A stretch of 64,000 bases of DNA, taken from NCBI GenBank assembly GCA_963920635.1, contig OY987301.1, positions 15,170,501-15,234,500 on the forward strand, read 5' to 3'. The notes below the pieces were generated by a model that searched no databases, had not been told where the DNA came from, and worked only from the letters and a program-made list of their open reading frames with translations. The translations under genes and the position numbers were made by a program. This stretch comes from Pseudeuparius sepicola (Eukaryota > Arthropoda > Insecta > Coleoptera > Anthribidae). This document shows, piece by piece, positions 32,268 to 42,874 of this stretch; the stretch's first letter is position 1, and each line of letters begins with the position of its first letter.

Positions 32268-35200
32268 ATGATTTCTGAGGTAAGTAGTTTAGTAGAAGCC
32301 GAAGATATAAAGCTTTAAATTATTAAATTTGTCACATTCAAGATCAAGTTTGTTGAAGTATTAAAGATGTAATTTATAATTAATGGATAATTTGTATTTA
32401 ATTATCAACCAAGTGACAATAACTAAATGAATAGGTATAGTATTTCTAAAGTCACTTGGAACAGCATAAAAACCTTTGAATTTTATACGGGTGATTTCTG
32501 CTGATAAGTCTGGTATTTTTACCAGTAGCAGAGCGTGGTAAATGCTATGAAATAGATCGCGCTCGTATATCACTGTTCCAAGTGAGTTTTTTTTTTTATT
32601 TTTTTACCAGGGTAGCTCGAGAACAGGCGCTTCCGCCTATAAAATACGAGACAAAACACCTTTTTAACCATATTAAGCCGCACCTGGTAATAGAAGTAAA
32701 AGGAGATGAAAGACGATAGATATTGTAGTAAAAACAAGTGACTGCATGCTCGCCTAATATAATATATCACCAATACTTGCATGGGCTACACTGTGCGACG
32801 GCCGGCCACTTGTACAGCGAAATGCGGTGGATAGGCGTGCAATAATTTCACAGATTTTAGGATATACTTGCGTAAATAGTTGTACTCGATATGGCTTTTA
32901 GAGACCTTTTGATAATATTATAGGGTGCATTAACCTTTACGTTGTGTTTGAGGACAACCTTAAAAAAAGTGAAATATTATGTTGCTTGTAGAATAATGTA
33001 TATTTTTGAAAACTGCGTGACGCTTATGTCCTATATCTTTTTTCTGACGCCAATTAGAGTTTTTTATGCTGTTTCAAGTGACTTTAGAAATACTATATTT
33101 TATTTTTAGGAATTCCCAAAAGTTCACCATCTACGTATAACAATGTACTTTTCTATGGCCTTGGGCTTGTGGCCGTGCGAGTTCAAAAATTATCCAACCT
33201 TAAAAACAATTTACAACTACTATTCCAAAGCCATTTTAACATACTACTTCGTCTTCATATGTTCTGCCTACGTTAAGCTACTTCTACTGTTAAACGATCC
33301 AATGGGAAGCAACGTAGACGAGATTTCTGGAAACCTCACCATCACCCTCATATATTCTATTTCGTTTGTCAGGCACATTTGCCTGAGAACGAAATCGATG
33401 AGGAATATTCTGAAAACAATTTTGGAGACCGAGCGTAAGCTTTTGAGAAGCAACGACAGAGAAATTAAGAAAATTTATATGAAGGTTGCCGATGAAACTG
33501 TATTTTTCAGCAAGCTCTACATTTTAATGCTATACGTGGTAACTGTTTTATATTATGTTAGACCATTGCTAGTGGCAGAGATTGTTAAGGAAGTTAAGAA
33601 TGTTACAATACATGTAAGATCACTACCGTTGTCATCATGGGTACCGTTTGACGAGCAGAAACATTACTTTGTAAGTAAAATTTTAAAAAACTTATCTACC
33701 TAAAAAAACTTATCATTATTTTTGTCGCAAAACCTCAAATTTCAACTCGAAAGTTGTTTGTTTTTTTACAAGAGTTATTTCACCTATCCCAGGGCACACT
33801 GTATATAAGAGCAATTTTAAATGGAATCCCTACCACCTGAAAGAATATGGCACGTGTCTAATTAGTTATCTCGATGACAGGAACATATCGTATTGGCAAT
33901 AAATAATGAAAGTTCCCAAGAATCACGATACACTTACCCACGGTATGTCATTGCGCATCCATATGCCTATCTCTGTCGCACCTTGTGACGTCAGTTGCGA
34001 ATGAGAATTTAAATCGCTCCATTATGTTTTAGACAGCATATAGATACTTTTTATGGGTTTTTGCGTATTTTAAACGTTTTCTTTTAAATAAATGTTGTTA
34101 AAATATGTAGATTATATTAATAGATAAATGAATGAATATTCTGTTGATAAAAAACACATTTAATTTGATAATTATTATAAACTTACAAATAATTTGTTTT
34201 CTTTGCGTTTTAGCTAATCACATGCATGCAAATAAAATTGATGTATATTTTGTTAAATTAACAGGATTTTTCTTTTAAAAGACCGTATATTGGTAGACAA
34301 TAAAAAATATCATATAGGTATCTAAATAATACATTTATTGTAAGTAAGGTAATCCTGAACTAAGTTTTGGCTTCTATCGACACAAACTCTCCATCGAAAA
34401 AAAGTATTTTACAGATGACTTGTTATAGGCAAAGATATTGATAAATAAAATTCAAAGCCTTACCAAAAATATAACTTTTTCTTTCCAGTGTTTATGTCGG
34501 TTTATGTCAATTAAAGCCTTATTTACTAATTAATGCACACAAGCCTCGACACAAACACAACCTGCACAACTAATGCTTAGTTTATAGTTAAACAACAAAC
34601 AAAACAACATAATAAATAGTGAGTAAAGAGGGATGAGGAATGATTCCCTTTAACCATAACAAGGCTAATTTTTTATTGCACATTCTATTTTATTTGCTGT
34701 ATAAACCAGGCATAAACTCTGTTGAGTCCCCTATTTTCCTTAACAGATTATTGTCCTTGGGAAATCTATATTACTTAATTTTTCCGTTCCCTTACTGTTT
34801 CTATTATTATTTGGACATACGCTGACTGCACATCCCGGCATTTTTGGCCTATTTCATAGCACTGTCGAGCTGGACTGACGATCAGTCAGTTGTTTACACT
34901 TTTTTCTTGATACATTAAACTGTAAACTAAGGTGCCTTCGGGTAATATCTATCGCCCTCCTAAGACATTACACTTCTTAAAATCCTTAGATTTATATTAA
35001 AAATAACAACAATGAACATATTGGACCAGTGAAGCCATAATCTTTATTAACTATTTGACAAAAATAAAATACATCAGTTCTTAGCAAGAAAAATAACGAT
35101 CTTTAAAAACGTCGTAAATGGACGATATTTCTTCCCGTTGCTGAAATTTCGCCCACTTGGTTTGAAATATCGCCCGTAATATAAATAACACTATGGCGAA

Positions 35201-38200
35201 CATCCGGGACATTCAAAGGCCTCTTCTGTGACTCCGACACAATTTTCATGGACCCAATTCTTGCATTTCACACATTGTCTCGTATCATATTGTACGTATT
35301 TAAAATAAAAGGCTGAAATATCGCCCATCTTATGTGTGTGGGCGATATTTCCGACAGTGAAATGTTCGTCTTGCCCTCTCACGCAGTTTATTGCAGACTG
35401 TGGCTGTTGGTTATTTAGATTTAAATTCGTTGTTGCTATTGGCTGTTCAAAACACGCTATTAAAAAATACTAAACTCATTGGTTAGTAGGAAAACTTCGA
35501 CAAGGCGCCAAATTTAAAAGTGGGCGATATTTCAGACAGGGCGATATTACCCGAAGGCACCTTAAAAAAAATTGTAAAACACAACCGAAGACAGCATGCA
35601 TTATTTACAATTCGTGATTCTCAACTGACGTATATGCGCATAGTTGCCTTGTTTTCGGATTCGTTAGTGACATACCGTGGGTAAGTGTATCGTGCCAAGA
35701 ATGTGGCCTATATATGCCCCATTGGATCTTGCTCTAGGTTACTAACACGCGGTTAAGCAGTAGTAAACTTACGCAATTACCTCGGGTAAACTACGGATGT
35801 GGAAGATCGCATGTTGTTGAACCCTATACTCTATATTTTATGAGATTGACGGGATTATTTTCTTTAAAACCGGCAACGTCTTGCCTCCCAGCCTTAGACA
35901 AGGAAAAATAGAGGACGCCTAACAGCGCCCGCGGCCGTGTTACCGACTGCCACATCGCACGACAGGCCAGTGGCGTAGCATGAAACGCGTTCTTAAAACA
36001 AAAATATTAAAAATGAAAAAGTAGTTAATTTTGACTTACATATAATTTGAAATATTGTTATTTATTTGCAGATATTTTCCCAAATGTAAAGCTAAAATGT
36101 CAAGTGCTGAGATATATTTATTTGCGGCGATTTCAAATCAATCAAAATAAGATAAATAATAGAAATAGTTTCGTGTCCTGGTTTGATTCGCAATGGGTAC
36201 ACTTAGTCGGTAGATAGGACAAAATAACAACACTGGTGTTTTTTTCACAAAGCCGACGTTTCGATTTATGTCTAAATCATCTTCAGGGCTACAAGAAGAT
36301 TAAGAAGATAATAACACAAACAATTTGAAAAATTAAAAATATTAAAACTTAAACAAGCTATGAGAAGGGGAACAACCTTACCTAGTGAGGAAACCATGTG
36401 GAAGTCAAACAAAAAATCTTGTTTACAGATGTGTACATCTTACGTAGAATTAAATAAAAATACATTAATAAGATTAAAATATGGAGACAACAACATTGGC
36501 TAACATCAAGGAACTAAGTAGGTAGGTATATAAACTATAAAAACCATCCAACACCCCGCACTATCTGCAGAGGTTAAAAACACATTATTTTTTAAGTACA
36601 GAAGAAATTTCTGATATACAATGGGCAAAAGATGATAAAAATCACACTTCTAGAAATATAGGGTATGCCATAGAATAAAACCATCAGTATTTATGTTCAT
36701 AAACTTTTTTAAAATTTGAGCATTAAGAAACTTTGAAAAATATGAAAGGAATATAAATTAATAAATAAACATTCTTTAGGATTTGATGTACTTACTAATA
36801 AGGCCACTATAAATAAGACTCAGGTGTTCCGTATCGGTTTTTTTGTTAACGGTATTGTTATGACTTTGAATGCATACCATTTCACTAAATAATCTTTTAT
36901 GATAATTTTTCTCTTTATCTAAGATTTTAACAGAATCCAAATCGAACTTAAATTCGTGTCCTTCATTAAAATGGTGAAAAGCCAAAGCTGTTTGTTCTCT
37001 TTTATTACGGTGTAATAAAAGAGAACAAACATGCATTCAAAGTCATAACAATACCGTTAACAAAAAAAACGATACGGAACACCTGAGTCTTATTTATAGT
37101 GGCCTTATTAGTAAGTACATCAAATCCTAAAGAATGTTTATTTATTAATTTATATTCCTTTCATATTTTTCAAAGTTTCTTAATGCTCAAATTTTAAAAA
37201 AGTTTATGAACATAAATACTGATGGTTTTATTCTATGGCATACCCTATATTTCTAGAAGTGTGATTTTTATCATCTTTTGCCCATTGTATATTAGAAATT
37301 TCTTCTGTACTTAAAAAATAATGTGTTTTTAACCTCTGCAGATAGTGCGGGGTGTTGGATGGTTTTTATAGTTTATATACCTACCTACTTAGTTCCTTGA
37401 TGTTAGCCAATGTTGTTGTCTCCATATTTTAATCTTATTAATGTATTTTTATTTAATTCTACGTAAGATGTACACATCTGTAAACAAGATTTTTTGTTTG
37501 ACTTCCACATGGTTTCCTCACTAGGTAAGGTTGTTCCCCTTCTCATAGCTTATTTAAGTTTTAATATTTTTAATTTTTCAAATTGTTTGTGATATTATCT
37601 TCTTAATCTTCTTGTAGCCCTGAAGATGATTTAGACATAAATCGAAACGTCGGCTTTGTGAAAAAACGCCAGTGTTGTTATTTTGTCCTATCTACCGACT
37701 AAGTGTACCCATTGAAAATAAATAATGCACGCCCGTGGAAACCAGCCCATATTTTATGAAACTATCATAATCAATTAAGAAATTTTCAATAAAAACGTGT
37801 GAAAAATAATTACATTGATCCTATTTACAAACAAAACAATACACTTTATCATACTAAAAAGTAACTTGTTAAATATTTACCTGTGAAACGAAATCCCCGA
37901 CTCTTGCTTTTCACTTCTGCTTTTGCAACCAAACGCTGAAAATTCACCATCGTAAGAGTATATTTTCCCCTTAATCACTGTTGCTTTTAATTCGCAAATT
38001 CTCGAAATTAGCCCACAATGTATTCGCTTTGTTTGGCACATATAAAATGGCCGCCGCCGTTCAAAACGACGTAACAAAATCTATACAGGTGATGTCCTCT
38101 CTCTTTCCTTGTCTAAGCTCCCAGCATCCAAATTTGGCCCGATGTGTCAAATACGAAGCGCAGCGTTGCCAGATGTAAATTCGATGTGCTGGCAATATTT

Positions 38201-39416
38201 TAAACTGTGCCCTTCTTCGCTAGTGTCCCACCAATATAGGCGTGGGAAATTCCCGTTAGTGCTTATCTGTGCAAGCGTTTCCGCTGGGAATTCTCTGACA
38301 TTTTATGCATTTTTAGGCCGCATACGGTTGGGATGTACTTGACGGACTTCTGGGCGGAAACCTGTTGCTTTGTGCAGACATTTTCACTTATAGCCTTATA
38401 ACGTACCCAACGGGACAACTGAAAATTTTGTCGCACGTTTTGAGGAATGTGGACAAATACACCAAGATTGTTAAGATCGAGAAAGGTATACAAATTAATG
38501 AGGAAGCCACATTTGTAACTATGAGGGAAATAATAATCATGCACAAACAAGTTATTAGGTGAGGACAAAATTACAGTGCGTGTACGCCGACAAGCAGTAG
38601 TTTAGTTATTTAAAAAATTAAACTTTCATTGTTCATTGTTCATTTTTAAGCTTAATCGACACGTTTAACAAAACAATGGGAAATTTGATGGTAGCAGATT
38701 TTTTGCAATGTTCTCTACAATTGGCTTGTGTTTTGACACAAGTTGTAGGGGTATGATTGAACTATGAAAACAAATATATTTTTGTATCTAAGTATTTTTT
38801 AGAGAGAACTATCTCTAATCTTACTTGCCTACGTATTTACTTCATTCCTGTCCATGTTTTTGAGACTGGTGTTATATTACTACAATGCAAATGAAATAAT
38901 TGTAGAGGTATATACAACTATTGTGTCACCAATAAAGTCCGCATCGTATGGGAAGTTATTTATCCATTCAGGAAAATTTTGACTCCGCCGATAGTCTTTG
39001 CTCGACAGCAAATAGATGTTAAAAAATGTCAAAGAGGAAACCACCTGTGTTTCGGGCACCGTCAAAATTTAATAGGATAAATTATTTAAAAAAATCTCGT
39101 ATGATGTGGATAATATTCGTGACATTGTACTGTTCTAAAATATATTTCCTTTTAGAGTCAATATTTAAACAATGCAATGTGGGAGACGTCATGGTACAAG
39201 CAATGCCCAAAAGTAAAATTCTTGGTATTATTTTTTTTAATGAGAACCAGAAAAGATTTAACACTAAATATTGGGCCATTTGCTACAATGTCACTTACTG
39301 CATTTTTGTCTGTAAAATACCACAATAAAATGACTTTACACATTTTTATAATATTTTGGTTTTAGGTCCTCAAAGCTACATATTCCTATATCATGCTCAT
39401 GTTTAGTCTTAACTAG
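32268..39416 (+). CDS. Odorant receptor OR-a, seven exons, 408 aa, intact
   Basis: Exons: 32268-32279 (MISE), 33110-33670, 38317-38558, 38651-38750, 38803-38907, 39156-39311 and 39366-39416. All are GT-AG with consistent phases (1227 nt). Insect odorant receptors are seven-transmembrane ligand-gated channel subunits working with Orco in sensory neuron membranes. Exon 2 starts EFPKVHHLRITMYF and holds TM1-TM4 and the second outer loop ending WVPFDEQKHYF. Exon 3 has CADIFTYSLITYPTGQLKIL. Exon 5 has FLRLVLYYYNANEIIVE. Exon 6 has MRTRKDLTLNIGPF. The last exon has the family C-terminal motif TYSYIMLM. The four-codon first exon is supported by MLSK in OR-b. Intron 1 is mostly a TIR element and intron 2 (4.6 kb) is almost all transposon. 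The ligand is unknown. Confidence 0.88.
32436..33097. mobile_element. TIR element family 'TATAGTATTTCTAAAG', copy B
   Basis: The left tip TATAGTATTTCTAAAGTCAC and right tip GTGACTTTAGAAATACTATA are perfect complements. The second inner repeat is cagcataaaaa against ttttttatgctg. It fills most of intron 1 of OR-a and its right tip lies 12 bases before that intron's acceptor (tattttatttttag). It lacks the GTCGACGTCGAC segment of copies A and C. No coding region. Confidence 0.78.
33671..33923 (+). other. Start of OR-a intron 2
   Basis: Donor TTT/gtaagt, then about 250 bp of unique AT-rich sequence before the first transposon. No exon. Confidence 0.4.
34929..35563. mobile_element. Nested TIR element with GGGCGATATTTC boxes and a PHD fragment
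   Basis: Tips AAGGTGCCTTCGGGTAATAT and ATATTACCCGAAGGCACCTT are complementary. Inside are at least seven copies, in both orientations, of a box close to GGGCGATATTTC (near 34949, 35128, 35149, 35166, 35312, 35339, 35522 and 35539), the pattern expected of transposase-binding subterminal repeats. On the minus strand, 35382-35191 encodes the second half of a PHD-like finger, CVKCKNWVHENC then FECPGC, a module often carried by insect DNA transposons. Superfamily unknown. Confidence 0.65.
35191..35283 (-). pseudogene. PHD-finger remnant in the nested TIR element
   Basis: The minus strand encodes QCVKCKNWVHENCVGVTEEA followed by FECPGCSP. The spacing Cys-x2-Cys, Trp-x-His-x2-Cys and a final Cys-x2-Cys matches the latter half of a PHD zinc finger. 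The first Cys pair and the rest of any transposase are missing. Confidence 0.5.
36776..37036 (-). pseudogene. Penelope-like element GIY-YIG endonuclease C-terminal fragment
   Basis: The minus-strand frame reads NKREQTALAFHHFNEGHEF, then SVKILDKEKNYHKRLFSEMV, then a DTEHLSLIYSGLI tail. The histidine-rich HHFNEGHEF block, the KRL-SEM helix with its catalytic Glu, and the final DTEHL-IY segment correspond to the end of the nuclease domain of Penelope-like retroelements. The reverse transcriptase is absent. The same C-terminus is encoded in mirror orientation from 37031 on the plus strand. Confidence 0.65.
36988..37031. repeat. Small hairpin at the junction of the two Penelope-like copies
   Basis: TGTTTGTTCTCTTTTATTAC and its complement GTAATAAAAGAGAACAAACA are separated by three bases. 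It lies exactly where the longer left copy meets the shorter right copy, so it is likely a by-product of the inverted insertion. Confidence 0.55.
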
Positions 39417-39723
39417 GATTATGTGTTTTGTTAGTAACCAACTGAAAGCCTGTTCCTTTTTATAAATTGCCTTTAGTGATTTTATTGCAGCAAACAAAGT
39501 AAAAGTTATAAGCAGTAGCAATGATAAAGATCCAAAACATTTTGCTGTTAATCTCCATCATAAATATTACCCTTTGTAAAGAAATTTCTACGTGGCATTG
39601 CTTGTTTACGTACAAACATAAATTTGCTCTCCTGTTTCTTTACAAAGTTTAATAATTAGTTCGAAAAAGAATGGGAATAGACTGTAAAGTTTAGTATACA
39701 GACATACAACCCAGAACCCAGCC
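39417..39723 (+). other. OR-a to OR-b intergenic spacer
   Basis: About 300 bp, AT-rich, containing whatever promoter OR-b uses. No TATA box or transposon end is clearly visible. The short distance fits a tandem duplication. Confidence 0.4.
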
Positions 39724-41494
39724 ATGCTTTCGAAGGTAAAATAGCGTATAGATAATTGGTATATCTGAACTTAAAGTAAGAGAAAGGTTAAAGAAAAGGT
39801 TCCTTGACGATAGCTGTCAAATGAACTCTTGAACTTTTAAGCATGCATCTTGCTTGCAGTTACTTTCATTGTGTATTTATATGTATGTCCTATATGGTTG
39901 TTCTACCACTTGGTATGATACTATTCCAGAAAAATATGATTTAAAACAAAAGTAACTTCTGAGACTTTTACCTATTTTGAGTCATAAGCTGGAGTTCATT
40001 TGATATGCTTCTAAGGCTCTTCTTTTGTAGAACTATATTTTCTGTGTCATCAGTAGAGACTCTAGGAATATAATAAAGAAAGTAACACTCCGCCTAAAAT
40101 ACAAATAATGATATTTTCCTGGATTTTTTTTCACAAAAATCGATATTGTACTTTTTTTACTTCTAATGGAGATAGATATAAACTTCCTCACAAATTTTAA
40201 AAAAATCATTGAAGAAAAGCTTGCTCTTTTTGGGCTTGGGCTAATATACTGTATTTTTAGATCTTTCCCAAAAACAGACACCTCGTAGTTGCAATGTATT
40301 CGACATCTATACTAGGCATTTGGATGTTTATTTTTGAAAACTACCCAAAACTTCGAAAAGCTTATAGAGCATATTCAAAAATAATGTTTGGATATTTAGT
40401 AACTTTCATAATAATTTGCTACACAAAATTATTTTACATGCTTTTGGTTAAAGAAGGACTGAAAATGGATGAACTATTAGAAAATCTAATTGTCACCTTA
40501 ATCATGACCGTAACAATTCTTAGGCAAATTGTAATGAGAAGAAAAATTATGAGAAAATTTGTTGAGAACATTTTGAAAAAAGATGGATATATTTGTGAGG
40601 GAGACGACCTAGGCACGAAAAGAATATATTTTGAGTGTGCAGATCACACGTCGTTCTATAGTACACTTTACTTACTTTCGATTGGAATAGTGACGTTTAT
40701 GTTAGCACTTGTCAATAAAGGTAGTACTTAACGGAGGACATGAAGAAGTATTCGATAATCAAACTTATTATGTTGTAGACCACGATGTTCCTTCTTATTG
40801 GTTTCCATTTGACAAGGAAAAATATTATGTTGTAAGTAAAGATTTAGCATACGAAAACAATCTTATATGCGACAATAAGGTACTTGACGAAATTTTACAA
40901 ACTTGATAAAAACAATTCCTGCACACTTGCATAAAACCCTACAAAGGAAATTTGGCAATATGGCTCTAGCACTGAAGTGTTCTGAGACATAACCTAATTC
41001 TGCGATGAAAGTTGCAAATGCGCCGTGAAATCACATTTCGTTTATGTGCGATTTTCTACAAATTTACGGAATTCGAACTCAGGACTTCTAAGCGCCTTCG
41101 AGATGGTCCCTAGCCCCAAGTTCTCAGTTTATTAATAACTTATAATACTTTACCATTGCTACAACATACAAACCCTTGCAGTTTTATCCCACGAATTTCG
41201 GTAGACGTGAACATCGGATTATTAGATCCATGAAAGCATGCAATTTGGGCAAATTATCGGATTGATCTTTCACGTAATCCTTGTCCATGATAATTTACCT
41301 ACACTACACAACTGACAATATGAGAACTACTCAAACAATATATCAGTAAATAAGAATAACACTATAATAAATCGCACAGATATCTACTAAGGTTTTGATT
41401 GAGAGGCATACGGAATGAGGTGCGTGGCATTGCCGCATACGCGAATATTTCCTTATTATTTAAGTCTAAATATTTATCGTATATATGTAATATA

Positions 41495-42401
41495 CAGTGC
41501 CCGCCAAAAAGTTTGCACCATATGGGAAACATTTTTAGTAAATAACTTACGGAAAATTTGTTTGCGGCATCAGGTTTTGCTTACTCTAGAACCAAAATTG
41601 AGATAATCAAATTTTGTGACGTAGTCTCTTTTATATGTCAAATTTGACATTAATGAAAAAATGTCCGAAAAATGGGCTTATTTAACCGAATTTCGAAAAA
41701 AGTCATAAGAAAAATATGTTTCTTTCGCTATTTTATACACCTGTGCAAAATTTCAAGAGCCTACTACGATTTTCATATTTTGCCCTTTGTTGGATATTAT
41801 TGGACATAATATTTTAAATTTTCCAAATATTTCTGATCAGATGAGCATGACAGAAATATCTGTTTTTACAACCATTTACTATAGAAAGAAGTTTGTAAAT
41901 CGAATTTATGTGTTTATCTGTGAAAATGAGATCAGTTTTGCACCAAGCGTGCTTCTTCAACAAGCCCTCATTTTAATTTTTTTGCAAAAAAAAGGAAAAG
42001 AAGGATATTTAGACCGTAAACTAAGTATTGTGCAGTATGTATTCAGTCAATGAGTGTTTTAAATTGCATAGGATCGACTTTTATGGATTAACAAATACGG
42101 AAAAGAGCAACAAAGGGCAAAATATGAAAATCATAGTAGGCATAGTAGGCACAGGGGTATAAAATTGCAAAAGAAACATATTTTTCTTATGACTTTTTCC
42201 GAAATTCGGTTAAATAAGCCCATTTTTCGGAAATTTTTTTCATTAATGTCAAATTTGACATATAAAAAAGACTACGTCACAACATTTGATTATGTCAATT
42301 TTGGTTCTAGAGCAAGCAAAACCTGATGCCGCGAACAAATTTTCCGTAAGTTATTTACTAAAAATTTTTCCCATATGGTGCAGACTTTTTGGCGAGCACT
42401 G
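41495..42401. mobile_element. Palindromic TIR element in OR-b intron 2 (about 0.9 kb)
   Basis: Tips CAGTGCCCGCCAAAAAGTTT and ...AGACTTTTTGGCGAGCACTG with TA outside. Arms pair over tatgggaaacatttttagta and its complement, and over the doubled tgtcaaatttgacat. Tc1/mariner-like ends. A frame at 41787-42053 lies in the middle and has no recognised domain. Confidence 0.75.
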
Positions 42402-42874
42402 TATATAAAGCACATACTTTCACCAAAGTGTCAAGTGACAAAGTCTAAGGATATAGTTTCCAGTGTGTGCAGCATAAACAGACACCATTTTGCTATAGAG
42501 GAGTCAATAATACACGGAAAACATTCGTAATAAAAAAGCTGGAGACATTTTAATAGAAAAGTAAAATTTGCGTTTGTTTCACGAATTATTGCAAACGAGC
42601 ACCTGCAACGTTGCAATTCCCGTTTCTCCTGAGAGGCACAGAGTTGCCACGTTTGGTGTTCTGGACAAGAGAAGGACGAACTGTAGATTTCATCCTGAAC
42701 AAAATTGTGCAAGTTCGTCCTTAATTATCATAAATCAATAAGGGTTAAAAGCCGTTGTGTCATTTATTACGAGTTATGGTGGTGCATCTACTGTAAACTA
42801 TTAAAATATTGTCAATTACCCTATTACGTATAGATATACCTAGACTTCTTCGATCGAAAACTTTGAAATTTTAG
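42402..42874 (+). other. Right part of OR-b intron 2
   Basis: Unique sequence without exon or transposon end, ending in the acceptor gaaattttag. Confidence 0.4.

Larger units (their letters stand above)
33924..35694. mobile_element. TIR element in OR-a intron 2 (host of the PHD element)
   Basis: Terminal repeats CACGATACACTTACCCACGG and its complement ...ccgtgggtaagtgtatcgtg enclose 1.77 kb. Further pairing follows (ggtatgtca against tgacatacc, and tgcgcat against atgcgca). After subtracting the nested element at 34929-35563 the original would be about 1.1 kb. No transposase is recognised. Confidence 0.65.
36161..37716. mobile_element. Head-to-head pair of 5'-truncated Penelope-like element 3' ends
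   Basis: Two near-identical arms (36191-36875 and 37031-37714) form a 1.5-kb palindrome with a 155-bp loop; ATAAATAAT at both borders is the probable target duplication. Each arm ends outward in the same 3' terminus (CCGACTAAGTGTACCCATTG on the plus side). Each encodes the C-terminus of a GIY-YIG endonuclease; the left copy (minus strand) reaches further upstream. Each arm also holds CTGAAGAT, a GATTTA/TAAATC hairpin and GAAACGTC, resembling a hammerhead core. Inverted truncated copies are known for Penelope-like elements. Confidence 0.75.
35893..38117 (-). mobile_element. Internally deleted P-like (THAP) element, copy 3, with perfect 8-bp TSD
   Basis: The ends CTTAGACAAGGAAAAATAGA and ...CTCTCTTTCCTTGTCTAAG are flanked on both sides by CTCCCAGC (35885-35892 and 38118-38125). 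On the minus strand the THAP exon near 37949-37878 reads [20 protein letters not shown] up to a donor, but two bases are missing after the first Asn codon, so the start is out of frame. The element is split by the Penelope-like insertion at 36161-37716; without it the length is about 670 bp, like copy 2. A related sequence without the element is at 45620-45850. Confidence 0.85.
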
